The translations under genes and the position numbers were made by a program. The notes under the pieces are model-generated. The model had not been told where the DNA came from and searched no databases. It saw only the letters and a program-made list of their open reading frames with translations. Of a DNA stretch of 64,000 nt, positions 45,061-59,469 are shown one piece after another. Positions within the stretch are counted from its first letter, which is position 1. Each line of letters opens with the position of its first letter. The stretch comes from Calliphora vicina (lineage: Eukaryota; Arthropoda; Insecta; Diptera; Calliphoridae): assembly GCF_958450345.1 (NCBI RefSeq), contig NC_088782.1, positions 97,227,358-97,291,357 of the forward strand, written 5' to 3'.

Positions 45061-45839
45061 GTGAGTTTCCATACATTTTATATGGTGTCTACATTTGTAG
45101 ACTACCGGCCAGGAGATGGTCATTTTTAAAAGTAGGCCCTGGGGGGAGCTGTAAATTATTTTTTTTAACATGTTAGTGGGCAAAAGTGCTTAGAATTGAT
45201 TTTTAGGAAGCTACTGAAAAATTCGCACCCTGTTGTTGTGGATTTTTTTCATTTTTATTAAAATACTTTGCAAAAATACTACAAATGTAGACTATCGAGC
45301 ACATAAAGGTTAAATTCACTTACGACAAAAACAGCAAATGTCGTTACCGAAATAACCTAAATTAGCGTTACTATTACATTTTAAGAAATTTTAGATTCCG
45401 TCTGTATTAACAAACATATGTATAATTAGACTATAGATTTTAGTCAAATTGGAACCATCTTGGAAATATGTATTTACATTCTGTTAAAAAAGTACTAAAT
45501 GTACAATAGTAGTGAATTTTCCAAACCTGTTACGTATAAAACTGCAGTAAAATAATTACATACTTACGTATGTATATTTTTGCAATAAACAATTCCCAGC
45601 AGTTCTAGGAGACTGTCCCGAACTAGTGATTTTACCTATCATTTAGGGTGACAATTAGCTACGTGTCCTAATGAGAATGTCAAAAATAGTCAACGTATTG
45701 GATTCACATCAGTTACCTTACTAGCTACCTAACTGGTTACTTGATCAGCTACATAACTAATTGACCTCAAATGTTCAGTTAAAAATACATTTCTCATAGA
45801 CATGCAAAATAACCGATTGCTTGAAAGCTCAACTTTATC
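45061..45839. other. No gene recognised
   Basis: The segment near 45060-45180 may still be piggyBac-derived. The remainder is AT-rich and without supported features. Confidence 0.3.
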
Positions 45840-46150
45840 CGACAACTCTCCAATAGATTACCTCTGGTGTGTAAAATAACTACTTATTAAAGTGCAGTAC
45901 AAAATAAAAATTTAAAGTGACTACACCCTAGGTTACTTAGAGACACTAAAGTTACAATTAAATTCACGCTAGGTTACATAGAATGTCGGGATACAGTAAC
46001 CAGTTTGTACGAATTATTCACCAAAAATGGCAGAACAAATAAACGTTTAAAGTGACTACACTCTCGATTACTAAGAGACACTTAAGTGCCAATTGTCTTC
46101 ACGATAGATTACCTGGGATGTATAAAGTAACCAGTTGGTTTATCTCTGCA
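45840..46150. repeat. Tandem repeat of about 132 bp, two full copies and a partial
   Basis: 'tttaaagtgactacaccct' at 45912 and 'tttaaagtgactacactct' at 46048 start similar units, each followed by 'ttacttagagacact'-like and 'gtaaccagttt'-like phrases. A partial earlier unit ends near 45895 ('agattacctctggtgtgta'). The 75-aa frame at 46052-46279 is within it and not a recognisable gene. Confidence 0.55.
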
Positions 46151-47944
46151 CTGCAAAGTGTCAAATGGCCCAAAATATATAAATTGGAGTCAGCCAAGAA
46201 GGATACATTAACTACTTGCTTAACTGCTGGGTTGTATATCACAGATACACAAAAGAACGAAGAGCGGGAAAAAATATAAACAATTTGTTTTGTTTATAAA
46301 AGAGCTCCAGACACTTCAAAGCTTTCGATAACAATAACTGGTTACTTTAAGTTGTTGATCTAAAATAAAAAAAATAAAAAAAAAACTTCAACAAGTGTAA
46401 ATAAACATAAAACATGTGGTCGGTAAAGAGTTTTAATAGAAATATTGGTGCTGGTATATACAATGTTTCAGCACTACATTGTACAACAAGCATTAATTAG
46501 AAATGAAGTCATGAATACAAATGGCTCAAATAGAATATAAAAAAAGTTTACTATAAATATTTGTCATAAATCGTGAATGAAATATGAAAATGGCCAATTG
46601 CTAGGAAATTGTACACAAGTTTGTTACCTGGCAACTTGAAAACTTGCTACATTTTTGATGGAGCCATAACAAAAGTTTAATTTCTTAAACTTAAAAAAAA
46701 AACACAATAATGTATAAATTTTCAGTAAATGAAAAAATATTCGGAATTTTTGCAAAGCTTGCCCTAAATTCCCGTTTAATTCAGCACTGTGACCAACATA
46801 AACAAACTTTGTTTATGATCGTTCTCAGTTTATGTATCTCTCAAAAAGTTCATAAACCTTTAAACTCTTTTTTTTATATTTTTCTGCCTTTACTTATTCC
46901 TCTCATTCGTAATACAAACATGAGCGTACACACATAATTTTTTTGCTTTGTTTACATTAACAGTTTCTTTGGTTTTATTGTTTGATTATTTTCAATACAA
47001 TTAAATTAATTAAACTGAAACTCTCAGCTCGTTGTATAAACAAACTTTAATTCTCTTACTCAATTTAATTGACTTCTGTGTTTAACCCCTTGTTGCGCAA
47101 ATTTAATGTAGAAATCAATTAATTTTCTAGCTATTAAGACATTAACATTATTTTCTTTTTAATTTGAAAATTAAAAACAGGATTCATTGAGTTGAAAACT
47201 TAAAGCACTTAAAAATTGTATTAACTAACTTCAGACTGCAAAGATTCCTTTCGATGTTTGGTAGAAAAGGTGACTATGTTTTTCAAATCTAAAGATCCAT
47301 ACAATTAGTATCCTATATTACATTCGAGGATTCAAGGGCAGCAACATCGGGCAGCATTTACGAATTTGACGAACAAGAAGTGCAACTGCAAACGAATTTC
47401 CACAAAACAGACAAGACACATTAAGAAACTCCCTAAGAAACGATAAACTGTTAGGTTAGGTAGTTAAGGAAGTAGAGTACATTATTTAGCAAGTTAAAAA
47501 AATAACCGATTTAGATAAAACTGCATGACCTAGAGCTTCGAAGTTCTTGAAGGACTATTAGCAGCTGAAATAATTACGATGGTTGAACTGCAATGAAAGT
47601 ATTTAATATATTTCCATACACATGGAAAAATCAAAAAATACGAGAAAGAAGAGACTATACATAGTAACACTGCGTACTCGATTTTTCTTCATCAGATGTC
47701 CATTTAAACGGACTTTCAAATGATCAAAATATATTTGATTCCGGAGACAAAAATATAATTTTTTGAAAATTGTTTATCATTTGAAATTTTAATGTCCATT
47801 AAAAAAAGAAAAACTGAGTACGCAACGAAACTGTAAGAAAAAAATATAATCCACCCTCTATGGATCCACCATATTCTATTATCTCAATCCTAGTTCCTGA
47901 TATAGCAGAACAGAGGAAGTGTTTCATTTCCATCACGACAACTT
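46151..47944. other. No recognisable gene
   Basis: AT-rich sequence; the 75-aa frame at 46710-46937 has no known domain. Nothing else can be supported. Confidence 0.4.
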
Positions 47945-48620
47945 CTACATAAGGCATTGCAAGGAATATTTAATCTCCTCACGAAATCCGTAATAAATAC
48001 TTCGAATCTTTAGCCGATCCCATGAGGGATCCCTAACAAAACTCCGGCTTGCCATATACAGGGCATGTTTGCTTCGGTTTCGAGCATATATTCCAGGTAG
48101 ACCATCTAGTCTGAGTAGGCTCATGAACTTCACTTGCAGCATGAAAGCGGTGCATCAACCAAATAAAGACGAGAGGCAGCATTGGTCAGTTCGTCCCCGG
48201 TATTATTTACAAGTACATCAGATTGACAAGGTCTCGAAGAATAACTCTAGTTTATAATGTATCGTCATATCGTTACGAGATACCCGGCATTCATATACCT
48301 AATTTTGATGTCGTATATACACCAGAGATAGAATGAATTGAAGGTTTATTGTGTGTACAAATCCGGAAATTCTAACCGATTATCATTTAGTACTTTAAGC
48401 AGGATACCGCTCTATTTCTGGCCGAAATCTCAGCCAATAGTGCCACCGAAAAAGGTAAAAGCCTCCTCCCACACCAATCGCAAACTTGGAATCAACTGTA
48501 TAGATTTCGAACATATTCCCTATTGGAGATGAACCGATAGTGGTGGATACAGAAAAACGTCTGGAAAATAGACAATACTCCCAGGCTGTTATAAACACAT
48601 CCCAAAATATTCGCATGGCC
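47945..48620 (-). pseudogene. Probable non-LTR retrotransposon RNase H fragment
   Basis: The minus-strand frame 48616-48395 contains 'FEIYTVDSKFAIGVGGGFY', which fits the first RNase H motif (YTDGS...GVGGG), followed by 'RFRPEIERYPA'. Downstream frames to 47945 are open for 65 aa but show no clear motif. A degenerate RNase H of an LOA/I-type element is the best reading; it is different from the LOA copies at 38-44 kb and 62-64 kb. Confidence 0.4.
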
Positions 48621-48639
48621 AGTATTTACAGATAGCTCT

Positions 48640-49570
48640 TAGACTGACCCCTGAATTAAGGGTCAGTTGTTTGGCTATGAGATAAGTTGCCTGTGCAACT
48701 TAATAAACATAGCACGAGATGGAGTACTTCGTAGCGTACCTGTGAACATCTAAGCAGAAGTACAAAGTTGATGCCCTCGCTTGGATATTCAGGTTACAGG
48801 ACATTTTGGAATCTAGAGAGTCCAAGTTACACTCCATTGAGGCGATCCTTTTTCCTAGGATTCCTAGATTCCTATTAGAATTATACGTGAATAGTGTAGG
48901 AATTTTTAATCAACTATATTCAAGACGGTGTGCGAGTTATATGGAATAAGGATACCAGAACGACATTACTACATTAAAGATTTACTTACACTTAAGAGGA
49001 ATACCTGAGAAAAGTACACACCAATAGAAGTAGAGTTCATGACTTCACTTCTCGAACACTCGCAAATTTATTCTTTAAAGTGAGCATGCATTTTCTAAAG
49101 ATATAGAATTTGTTGTTAATCCCACATCTACATATAAAGACAAGAATAACTCTTTCCGGGAAAAAGAAGACCTTAACGAACTAAATAAGTTTGTGTGCAG
49201 AAGAAGTCTGCAAAGAAATATTCTGTGAAAAAATTACAAGCCAACTACGATCGGTCAATAAATTCGGAACAAATTACCGAAAACCAGTTTGTTTTACTTT
49301 TCAAATTATAATGAAAGAAACTAATAACTAATATTTATCACAGCGCCCTCCTTCGGTGGTATAACACTAAAACGCCACCGAAGTAAAATAATTAAATAAA
49401 GGTTGTTGTCTTGACAAAGGCGCCATATCACCACCAGAGGCGCTGCAACCTGCACTAATAACAAACATAACGCGCAATTGCAGAGTTGTCAACTAAAAGC
49501 TTTTCTCCTCCTTTCACGAGCTTTTCCTCTACACTCTATCCCCTTTCCAAAGAAAGTAACACATTTATAT
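48640..49570. other. Possible LTR-retrotransposon internal relic; otherwise unassigned
   Basis: A short stretch near 48760-48800 reads 'KYKVDALAWIF' on the plus strand, faintly like the end of a Gypsy RNase H. This lies upstream of the LTR at 49571, so it could be its internal region, but the similarity is weak. Confidence 0.2.
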
Positions 49571-49917
49571 TGTTACGAAATTGTACTTGAATTCAAATAT
49601 AACGATTTTAACGGCTGATTTAAAGTTGCATAATGCTTTCAAATAGCAGTGCTGTAATAGCAAACTGTAACATATCTGTGGGCATTATTAACATTGAATA
49701 AAAGCTTTCAGTTGACCATTGATCGTAAGTATGGCAACGGTGTTTGCTGCGACCGTATATTCGAATTCGAATATTCAGTTAAAGAACATTGTAGAAAGTA
49801 CGCCACAGATGGCGTATGTATTAGAAAGCTGTAGACAATTAAAGAGAAATCTAAAGTGCAGGTGGCAGTGTTATAAATAGTGACAGAGGTTGCAGTCGTT
49901 AGTGAGTTTATCAGAGA
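49571..49917 (+). repeat. LTR copy 2 (3' truncated)
   Basis: It starts TGTTACGAAATTGTAC, matches 23953-24290 closely, and retains 'gatcgtaagtatggcaacg', which copy 1 lacks. It stops matching after 'agtgagtttatcagaga'. No adjoining coding region is clear. Confidence 0.6.
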
Positions 49918-50241
49918 AAAAAGATTAAAATTATGTGGTTAATAGAATACAAAAATTTAAAAACCAAAGTTCTAAAAGGAAGATGATACATAATGAACGT
50001 CTAGTTCCTAAACTGCTGCTCAAAACTATTGTGATCATTTCCTACAAAAACAATTATTAAAGAACTAGTTCTATATGGAACCATAGTAAAAAGTAGAATT
50101 TAATCCTCAACATTTTCGTAGAATTAATTCTGATAATTTAATGCAAAAATTATTCATTAAAAAACAGAAAATATAAATACATTAAATTGCTAAATATATA
50201 TATTTTTACGAATTTCCAATAGCGATTTGAATTTAACGGTC
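49918..50241. other. No feature seen
   Basis: AT-rich non-coding DNA. Confidence 0.3.
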
Positions 50242-51302
50242 TGTAACGACTGCCTGCAACATTCATCAAGTTTATAAACATTTCCATAAGTACAAACTTC
50301 TACTATCAACAATGTTTATAACATGCGGTTGTTTTTATAGCCTTCACCTTCGTGAGAAGGGTATATATGAGTTTGTCATTCCGTTTGTAATTTCTACATT
50401 TTTCATTTGCGACCCTATAAAGTATATATATTCTGGATCCTTATAGATAGCGGAGTCGATTAAGCCATTTCCGTCTGTCTGTCTGATGACCCCAGATATC
50501 TTCGGGATCCAAATCTTCAATAATTCTGTCAGACATGCTGTCGAGAAGTTTCCTTTTTAAAATCACCTTAATCGGTCCACAAATGTCTGAGATATGAGAA
50601 AAAAACCTGGACAACCTCGATTTTTGAACTATATCTGGATTATTAAGTCATTAATATAGACAATATGGATATCTAATGATAGATATTTCAAATATCTTTG
50701 CAACGACGTATATAAGATCATAGTAAGTTGGACCTACAATGGGTCAAAATCGGAAAAAATATTTTTTAACCCGAATTTTTTTTTTCACCAAAAAAAATAA
50801 AAAACCAAAAATTTTTTTTTAAATTTAAAATAAAAAATTTTTATAATTTAAAATCGCAATTCGAAAAAAAATTTCCAAAAAATTAAAAAAACAATTTTGG
50901 AAAAAAAAATAAATTTTGTTTACCTAAAAATATTTAAAATTTGTATTTTGAAATACAATTTAATATATATAATTTTGTGAAGGGTATATAAGATTCGGCA
51001 CAGCCGAATATAGCTCTCTTACTTGTTATGTATGGCAACACTAAATATTTAAGCTGCTGACATTAACATCGAAAGCTCTAGAATTCGAATATACGAGTTT
51101 TGACCGTTAAGAACAATCTAGGCTACTCAGATGCAGATGAGAGTGTGTATAAATGAGTGCGGTTGCAGTAGTCAATGAGTTTAATGTGAAGCATTGAGAT
51201 GACAGCGACTGCATTGCCAGTGTATACTTGTACATTATAAAGTGTGCGAATTTATTTAATTCTGTTGATGTTGTACATTTGAATAAATAAAGAGTTGTTA
51301 CA
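50242..51302 (+). repeat. LTR copy 3, split by a DINE
   Basis: It starts TGTAACGACTGCC and ends AGAGTTGTTACA, giving TGTAAC...GTTACA ends. The portion after the DINE (51028 onward) contains 'gtatggcaacact', 'attcgaatatacg', 'gtataaatgagtgcggttgc' and 'aataaataaagag' (polyadenylation-like) as in copies 1 and 2. No target duplication or neighbouring internal region was recognised, so it is a solo or isolated LTR. Confidence 0.6.
50333..51027 (+). mobile_element. DINE family F, copy 4 (compact, nearly complete)
   Basis: Starts 'ttttatagccttcacc', 'tcgtgagaagggtatatatg', 'gtttgtcattccg', then only a short microsatellite (50471-50484) and 'ccccagatatcttcgggatcc'. It ends with 'gaagggtatataagattc', hairpin ATTCGGCACAGCCGAAT and 'agctctcttacttgtt'. 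At 695 bp it shows the basic length of the family without microsatellite expansion. It lies within LTR copy 3. Confidence 0.88.
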
Positions 51303-52678
51303 AATTTGAAACTGCTTAACAGCTTTTATTTGCAATCAAAATTACCCGGTTTATTTAAAGGAAATAAACCCCCGTTTTTAAATGGTAAAAACGTAAGAAT
51401 ATGTATAAAGAAGCATTATCCTGATTAATGATGAATGAATGCACCTCCATGATTGACTCTGGATTACCAGTTGTTGGATGTTAGTACAGGATTATTGATA
51501 GATATTGTTTCAAAATAGTGATTTTACATTTTTCCTCAAGGAAAACGTATTTTGAGAATAATGAACTAGTTAGATTTGTGTTATCAACTTCAAAGTTTTT
51601 CGCCATCAAGCACCTGTAAGACCAGGTTACAGTTAGATGTACCTTCCAAAGACTTTCCATATGCTATTATATTATGTACTTTTACTGTTCCTTTGTAAAT
51701 AATTTTAAAAATTATCTGAGTTGCACTTTTGTATGAATAGTAGGCCGTTGAAATGTGTATATGTACCTGGATATGAACGTGACTTGCTTTACAATTGTTT
51801 TTCAACTGCAACATCTATTTAAAAGTACTTTACTTGACTTCAAAATATACATAGTATGTAGGTACATTGTACATATTTTTTATTGAATTTCTTTTAATAA
51901 ATTTTCAATGAAAAGGGTTAAATAACGTTCTCCCATTGTTTACCTCCTCATTTGTTGGGATTTGTTTACTGCCTTAAATTATGTTTCCCTTTCATATTTT
52001 TTTGTCTTTAATTTCTTACTATTATAAGTATTTATGTGTATTTACTTAAGTTCATTTTTAATTAAAAAATAATGAAAACCAAAAAAAAAAGAGTTTATCA
52101 GAAATTTTTTTAATGACAATCATTATGCGTCCATACGGTTATTTTGTGTATTTTTGTCTGTGTTTCTTCAGAGTTTCCTACAGATTTTATCTTCATTAAG
52201 TCATTAAACGTCAACGTCATCAACATTATAATGAAGATTTTGCCTTCCTAGATAAAGTCGTTGCTCCATGTTTATTAACCACCACAACAACAACCACTAC
52301 AATGGGAACAGCAACAACACCCAAATGCCATTAACGATTTTATTGGGCTTGTTTCATTTAAATCTCTTTTTCGTGCGTCTTTATGTTTCTTTACATTGTA
52401 ATTTCATTTAATTTGTTACGGCGAATTGATCACCAATTATTAAAATTCATAATTACGTATATCGGAATGATCTTCGTTTTGTAATTAAGCTTAAAATACA
52501 TACTTATCACTTGAAAATGCTGACAACACTTATGATCTTTAATTGTTTTCAAATCACATATATGTAAGTATGTGAACTAATTTCATTAAAAGATTGGTAT
52601 TCTCATAATTTATTTGCAGGGTAGCCCAAAATCATTACATTGGAATCAAATTTCAAATTTCGACAAGAGTCACTTTTA
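51303..52678. other. No recognisable gene
   Basis: AT-rich DNA with CAA/ACC triplet runs at 52280-52325. The 74-aa frame at 51590-51814 has no known domain. Plausibly host sequence. Confidence 0.4.
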
Positions 52679-52835
52679 TTATACCCTACACCACCATAGT
52701 GGGGAGGGTATTATGCGTTTGTGCAGATGTTTGTAACGCCCAAATATATTGGTCTAACACCCACCTTAAAGTATACCGATCGACTTAGTATCACTTTCTG
52801 AGTCGATTAAACGATGTCCGTCCGTCCGTCCGTAC
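52679..52835 (+). mobile_element. DINE family A, copy 3 (5' end only)
   Basis: TTATACCCTACACCACC leader through 'gtataccgatcgacttag', 'cgattaaacgatgtcc' and a GTCC run, then an abrupt switch at 52836 to Helitron helicase sequence. Only the first about 157 bp of the element remain. Confidence 0.85.
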
Positions 52836-53460
52836 AATGTTTCTTGCTTTTTTTTGGAGTAAAAATATATGAATTATTTGGTGTGCCAACTCGGGAGCAA
52901 GCCTCATACAATTTACCGTGTGACAAAATTTGAATTTTCCAAATGAAAGCCAGCAATAGTCAACGATTGGCCTTGTGCTTTGTTAATGGTTATAGCAAAG
53001 GCTAGACGGAACGGGAACTGGAACCGCTTGCACTCAAACGATAAGTCGTTGGGAATCATCGGTATACGTGGAATCAGTACGTCTTCGCATTTGAATCTTC
53101 CCCCGATGATTGTTGCCTCAATTATATTTGGTGAACATTTTTTGATCGTCAATCTTGTTCCGTTGCATAATTTTGCCGCGTTTAAGTTGCGGAGAAGCAT
53201 TACCGCGGTGTTCCAACCTTCAACGTCAATGCCACCACATGGCATTCCGGCTGGTTCCAATGAATTCAAAAGTTCATTGGGATAATTGACGGCTTGTACT
53301 GCGTTCATTACTGTGTCAATCGATTTGTATTTCATTGTTTCGCCAGGCAGTTTCAATTGAATTAGCTTGTTGACATTATCCGCCAATCCGAATTTTTGTA
53401 TTTGGTTGTAAGACTTGGGAATACCTTGTCGACAACAGCTTGAATATTCATTTGTATTAG
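52836..53460 (-). pseudogene. Helitron Rep/helicase: C-terminal helicase part
   Basis: The frame 53386-52913 encodes the last part of the Pif1-like helicase: 'AVMLLRNLNAAKLCNGTRL', 'NIIEATIIGGRFKCEDVLIP', 'RIPMIPNDLSFECKRFQFPF', 'RLAFAITINKAQGQSL'. These are helicase motifs V/VI of the Helitron RepHel protein. After a frameshift near 52915 it continues as 'LYEACSRVGTPNN' to about 52838, the conserved end of the domain. Upstream of 53386 another frame gives 'SKSYNQIQKFG' and a stop. Motifs I-IV and the HUH Rep domain are absent. Helitron versus Helentron origin cannot be decided. Confidence 0.88.
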
Positions 53461-53499
53461 GAAAAAATTCGGCGGGAACAAAATCTCATTTGTGAAATC

Positions 53500-54250
53500 T
53501 CATCTCAATTGGAATTTTTCCATTTCCGATGTCCAACAATTGCTTTGAGAAAGTTTCGGCGGAAGGGTCTTGCAGTAAATGCACACGCATGTTCGTCGAT
53601 AGCGCTCGGCTTCTGTAGCTTCATTTCCAGTGAATTTGAAGGATGATGCGAAGTCATCACTGGGAAGCGGGAGCAATGATCTATGGTACATTTGACCTTG
53701 AACTTTAAAGGTGGACATGAAGCCGATGTTGTTTACGATAATAGTTGCCCCGAAGGACGTCATTTGAAAGCATGAGTTGTAGTTTCGGATATTTTAAAGC
53801 GGCTCATGCGGCACAATAATTCAAACAGCATATTCCAGGAGATTCCTTAGGGAACTTATTATAATGAAATGGTGCCAACTTTAAATCGATTCTTTCACTT
53901 GATCGAGCCATTCAGAAGCGATTGGCTTCTAGTCTTTCGATATGCTGTTGGGGTGTCTCTGCAGCTCTAGATGAAGAAGCATTGCGACATATTTACTAAT
54001 CCGTGATTCGCGTTCTCTTTCCGTTTGCGGCTCTAGACGTAGGTGCCCTCTCCCGATTTTCCTGAAGACTTGATTCGCGTTCTCTTTCTGTTTCCGCGTC
54101 TCTAGACGTAGATGCCCTTTCGCGATTCTCCTGAAGACTTGATCCGCACTCCTCAGCCGTTTCATCTGCTCTTCTTCCTCTGATCTTCCGTGATTTAGTT
54201 GTGTTGTTACCAATGCCTGTTTTTTTTGTGGCTTTTTGTAAATTTTCACT
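53500..54250 (-). pseudogene. Helitron Rep/helicase: N-terminal region
   Basis: The frame 53763-53500 has 'MTSFGATI' and 'TFKVQGQMYHRSLLPL', the start of the Helitron-like N-terminal domain preceding Rep. Frames between 54249 and 53929 encode Arg/Glu-rich repeats ('RESRISKYVAM', 'ERERESSLQ', 'NRERAPTSRAA'), typical of the basic N-terminus of these proteins. The reading order matches a RepHel gene whose central about two-thirds has been deleted between 53500 and 53386. It also matches the two small fragments at 18221-18820. Confidence 0.75.
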
Positions 54251-54440
54251 TAAAATAATTTTTAAACCTATTTTATTCTTGGACAAAAATTTCAAAACAC
54301 TTGTTACTTACTCCTCCTTTTTTCATTTTTCTTAATAGGTGTAATTTTTTGGAGATACTTGAAGAACTAAATTTTGCTGCATCCTTTTCACTTCGTATTT
54401 TTTTAAGTATGAGAAAACTTTAGGAAAACTCAAAACACAA
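54251..54440. other. Junction between Helitron relic and DINE microsatellite
   Basis: Unassigned sequence. The DINE leader expected before the TCTG array is missing here. Confidence 0.3.
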
Positions 54441-55192
<752 letters not shown>

Positions 55193-55271
55193 TGAAATCA
55201 GTTTTCTGAAGACCCCAGATATCTTCGGGATCCAAATCTTCAATAATTCTGTCAGACATGCTTTCGAGAAT

Positions 55272-56236
<965 letters not shown>

Positions 56237-56778
56237 TGAAATCAGTTTTCTGAAGACCCCAGATATCTTCGGGATCCAAATCTTCAATAATTCTGTCAGA
56301 CATGCTTTCGAGAATTTTGCTATTTAAAATCAGCAAAATCGGTCCACAAATGGCTGAGATATGAGGAAAAAACCAAGACAACCTCGATTTTTGACATATT
56401 TTTTTTACCTATGTCTGGATTACTAAGACATTAATATAGACAATATGGATATCTAATGATAGATATTTCAAAGACATTTGCAACGACGTATATAAGACCA
56501 TAGTAAGTTGGACCTACAATGGGTCAAAATCGGAAAAAAAATTTTGAACCCGAATTTTTTTTTTTTTTTTTAAAAAATTGAAAAAACAAAAAAAAAATTT
56601 ATAATTTAAAAAAAAAAAAATTTTTAAATTTAAAAAAAAAAAAAATTTAAATAACAATCGAAAAATTTTTTTTTCCAAAAAATTCAAAAAACAACTGGAA
56701 ACAAATTATATTTTGAAGTATAATTTGGTGAAGGGTATATAAGATTCGACACAGCCGAATATAGCACTCTTACTTGTT

Positions 56779-58772
56779 TTTTTTAATTTAGTTTGAAGTG
56801 TTAAAATGTGAGAATTGTATTATTTCTATTATTTTGAAATGCTTCATTATATACTCACGGATTTCAACAAATCAAAAAATTCCATCATGAAACCGGGTAA
56901 TTAAAAATTGTTTTTCTTATCACCGAAATATTTTTTTGAAAACATATTAATTAATAACATATTAATTACAAACATATTAAAACATATTAATATTTGATCA
57001 ATAGTTTAAGAGGATTTTCTTAAATTTAGCTGAATAGACATCACTCGTGATTGTATGTTCTATTCTAATCAGTTCATAATTCAAGTCCAAAAACACAGAA
57101 CTTCTGTGTTAAAAAGAAAGAATATAGTAAGAAAAGTCAGATAGCTGTTCCAACTACAATAAATCAACAAGTTTTCCATTACCACCGGATAGTTTTTCTT
57201 TTCCATATATTTTATAAAAAAACATAAACCTAAAGCTGACGACATCCTAATCCCAATAGCATTGCCACATATACTCCTGTATCTGCCATTTCAAAAATAA
57301 AAACTAAAAGAATAGAAAAGATTTCAACACTTCAAGCTAAATAAATTATTTCTTTTATTTTTACTACAATTTTATTAATTTACCACAATTAGATTCAATC
57401 AAAGTTTGTAGCTTGTCGTTTTCGTTTTGTTTCGTTTTTTTTCAATTTCTGTTACTGAAGATTTCCTTAAGTGACATTTACTTGAAGGAACAAATTAAAG
57501 ACAATTTGTTGCATGCGTGCAAGGTACATACTCGCATGTATGGATAGAGATAGATATTTAGATGGATGGATGGATGTGGATGCATGGTTGGTTGTACATA
57601 TTTACGCTTTATACATTCAATGCAACAGACATAATGGGAATGGGGGCACACGTACTGAAACATACACACATTCAGTCGTAGTACATCTGTGATGGCAACA
57701 ATTTTCCCTCCAGATTTAAAAACAATTTCTTGTGGCACAAAAAAATATATATACATATAGTCCCAAAAGCCTTAGATGCATCGGAATGGAGGAAAAAAAT
57801 TAGAAAACACACAGCTATTTACCAAGTGACAATGTGGGCATAATAAACAAAACAAAGATTTCAATGATCCCAACATCAAACGTTTTTTTTCGTATGTTTT
57901 TTGTCCACTTTTTTGTTGCAAATTTAAACTAATGAAAATTGCGTAGTGGAGGCATTAGAGAGTTGAAGAAATTTTTCAATTGAATTGAAATTTTCCATAA
58001 TGAGGGGGATTTCGCTTTTTTTATTGCACTTTTTTTTGTAAAGCAATAGATAAATGAATTTACTTAATAGTGATAGTATATACATTGTGTTTGTACACTG
58101 AACAAAACTCGTTGGTTGTTGGTTTGGGGACCCCTCAGGGGCGCTGCCGGAGGATAATACTTCCTCTTTGCGCATGTGAAATTTCATTCTAACCGGACTA
58201 ATGGTTTATAAGCTACAGATCTATTTTTTATACTGATAATATTTTTTATACTGATAATATTACATTTAACTTAGAAACAAATTGTGCAATTTTGACAAAT
58301 GGAATTAGCTTTTTTACATATCACAGTATAACAAGGAGAAAAAGCGAAATAATTGCAAATGTTTTTTATGCAAACAGTGCATTTTTACTTATTCTAACAT
58401 TTTTTATTAATATCTCAATTTATCATAAAAAGTGAACGTTTTCTCACTAAACTAACGATACATAAAAATTAAGTTTTGGAAGCTCCCAAATAATACAGAA
58501 TACGAATCATCCAAATCGGTTAAAAATAAAGAAGGTGACGAATGACATGTGAACAATTAGCTGAAATATGTTTTAATATTAAATGCATTAATTTTTGCAT
58601 TGTTTTTTCTCAGTGTATAAACTACAGGTGCAGATCCGCAAAGAATTGCATTTAAAATATTAAACCAGAAGCCTTTAAATTAAGTTTTAACTAAGTTCCT
58701 AAGAAAAATTTTATGATGTCAAATTAAATCAAATACAAATTTGACAGCACTAAGATAATATAATAACTGCTA
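56779..58772. other. No gene; one small family O-like piece
   Basis: 'aaatttcattctaaccggac' (58168-58188) followed by 'taagctacagatctattttt' resembles 4490-4555. A palindromic ATGGATGG run lies at 57560-57575. The 92- and 87-aa minus frames (57478-57756, 57924-58187) have no recognisable domain. Confidence 0.35.
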
Positions 58773-59301
58773 AAGGTATTTATAGACGGCAATACTGAGT
58801 ATTAACACTTTTCAAATTTAAAATATTATTGAAATCATTCGGTATTTCAAAAAATCGTTTCGAAAAAACATTTATTGTTTACACGATAGTATTACAAAGT
58901 GTTTATTTCTTTGCTGATTGATATTTTTCTGCAAACTTTATTTTTATTTTATATTTTATTGACATTTTTGTTTGCTTTATTTGTATTTATAAATACATAT
59001 GAAAATATAAAGTTTTTGAATTGTTTTAAACAAATTTTGAATACCGACCGTAAACCAAAAAATTCATTCATATTTTAAATACTTAAAATCTTACTTTTTC
59101 AAAGGCGAAGGCCCTGGTAGCCAGTCCTTTTTTCTTTATATTTTTTGTAAATTAAATTTGCATTAAATAAATATTAATAATAATAATCATTCATATTTTT
59201 TGAAAATCTAATACAAATTTTGTTTAGACAATGAAATTGTATTATGATACTTGAGTTTTTGACAAATATTAATACTCAGTATTGCCGTCTATAAATACCT
59301 T
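58773..59301. mobile_element. MITE with AAGGTATTTATAGACGG ends, copy 2
   Basis: Inverted orientation relative to 27311-27716 with the same terminal repeats. It is longer because of about 120 extra bp around 59055-59200 ('ccctggtagccagtcc' and 'attaataataataatcatt'), probably an insertion flanked by 'attcattcatattttt' repeats. The left flank is TA or TAA and the right flank reads TAA after CCT, so the target duplication could be TA or TAA. Confidence 0.7.
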
Positions 59302-59469
59302 AACTAGTTCCTGAACAATTGTAAATCCTTTCCAAATGTTTTCATATTTTTTAGGTTTTTATATTGGGTGTATAACTTAAAAATATGAGATTTACAATCG
59401 ATGGCGAAGCTTTTGAACGCGGTTTTTGTTTTTAATAACTTATATGTCAATTTGAAGGGTACATATCTG

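Noticed and set aside
52980..53285. 101-aa plus-strand frame
   Set aside because: Shadow of the Helitron helicase on the minus strand.
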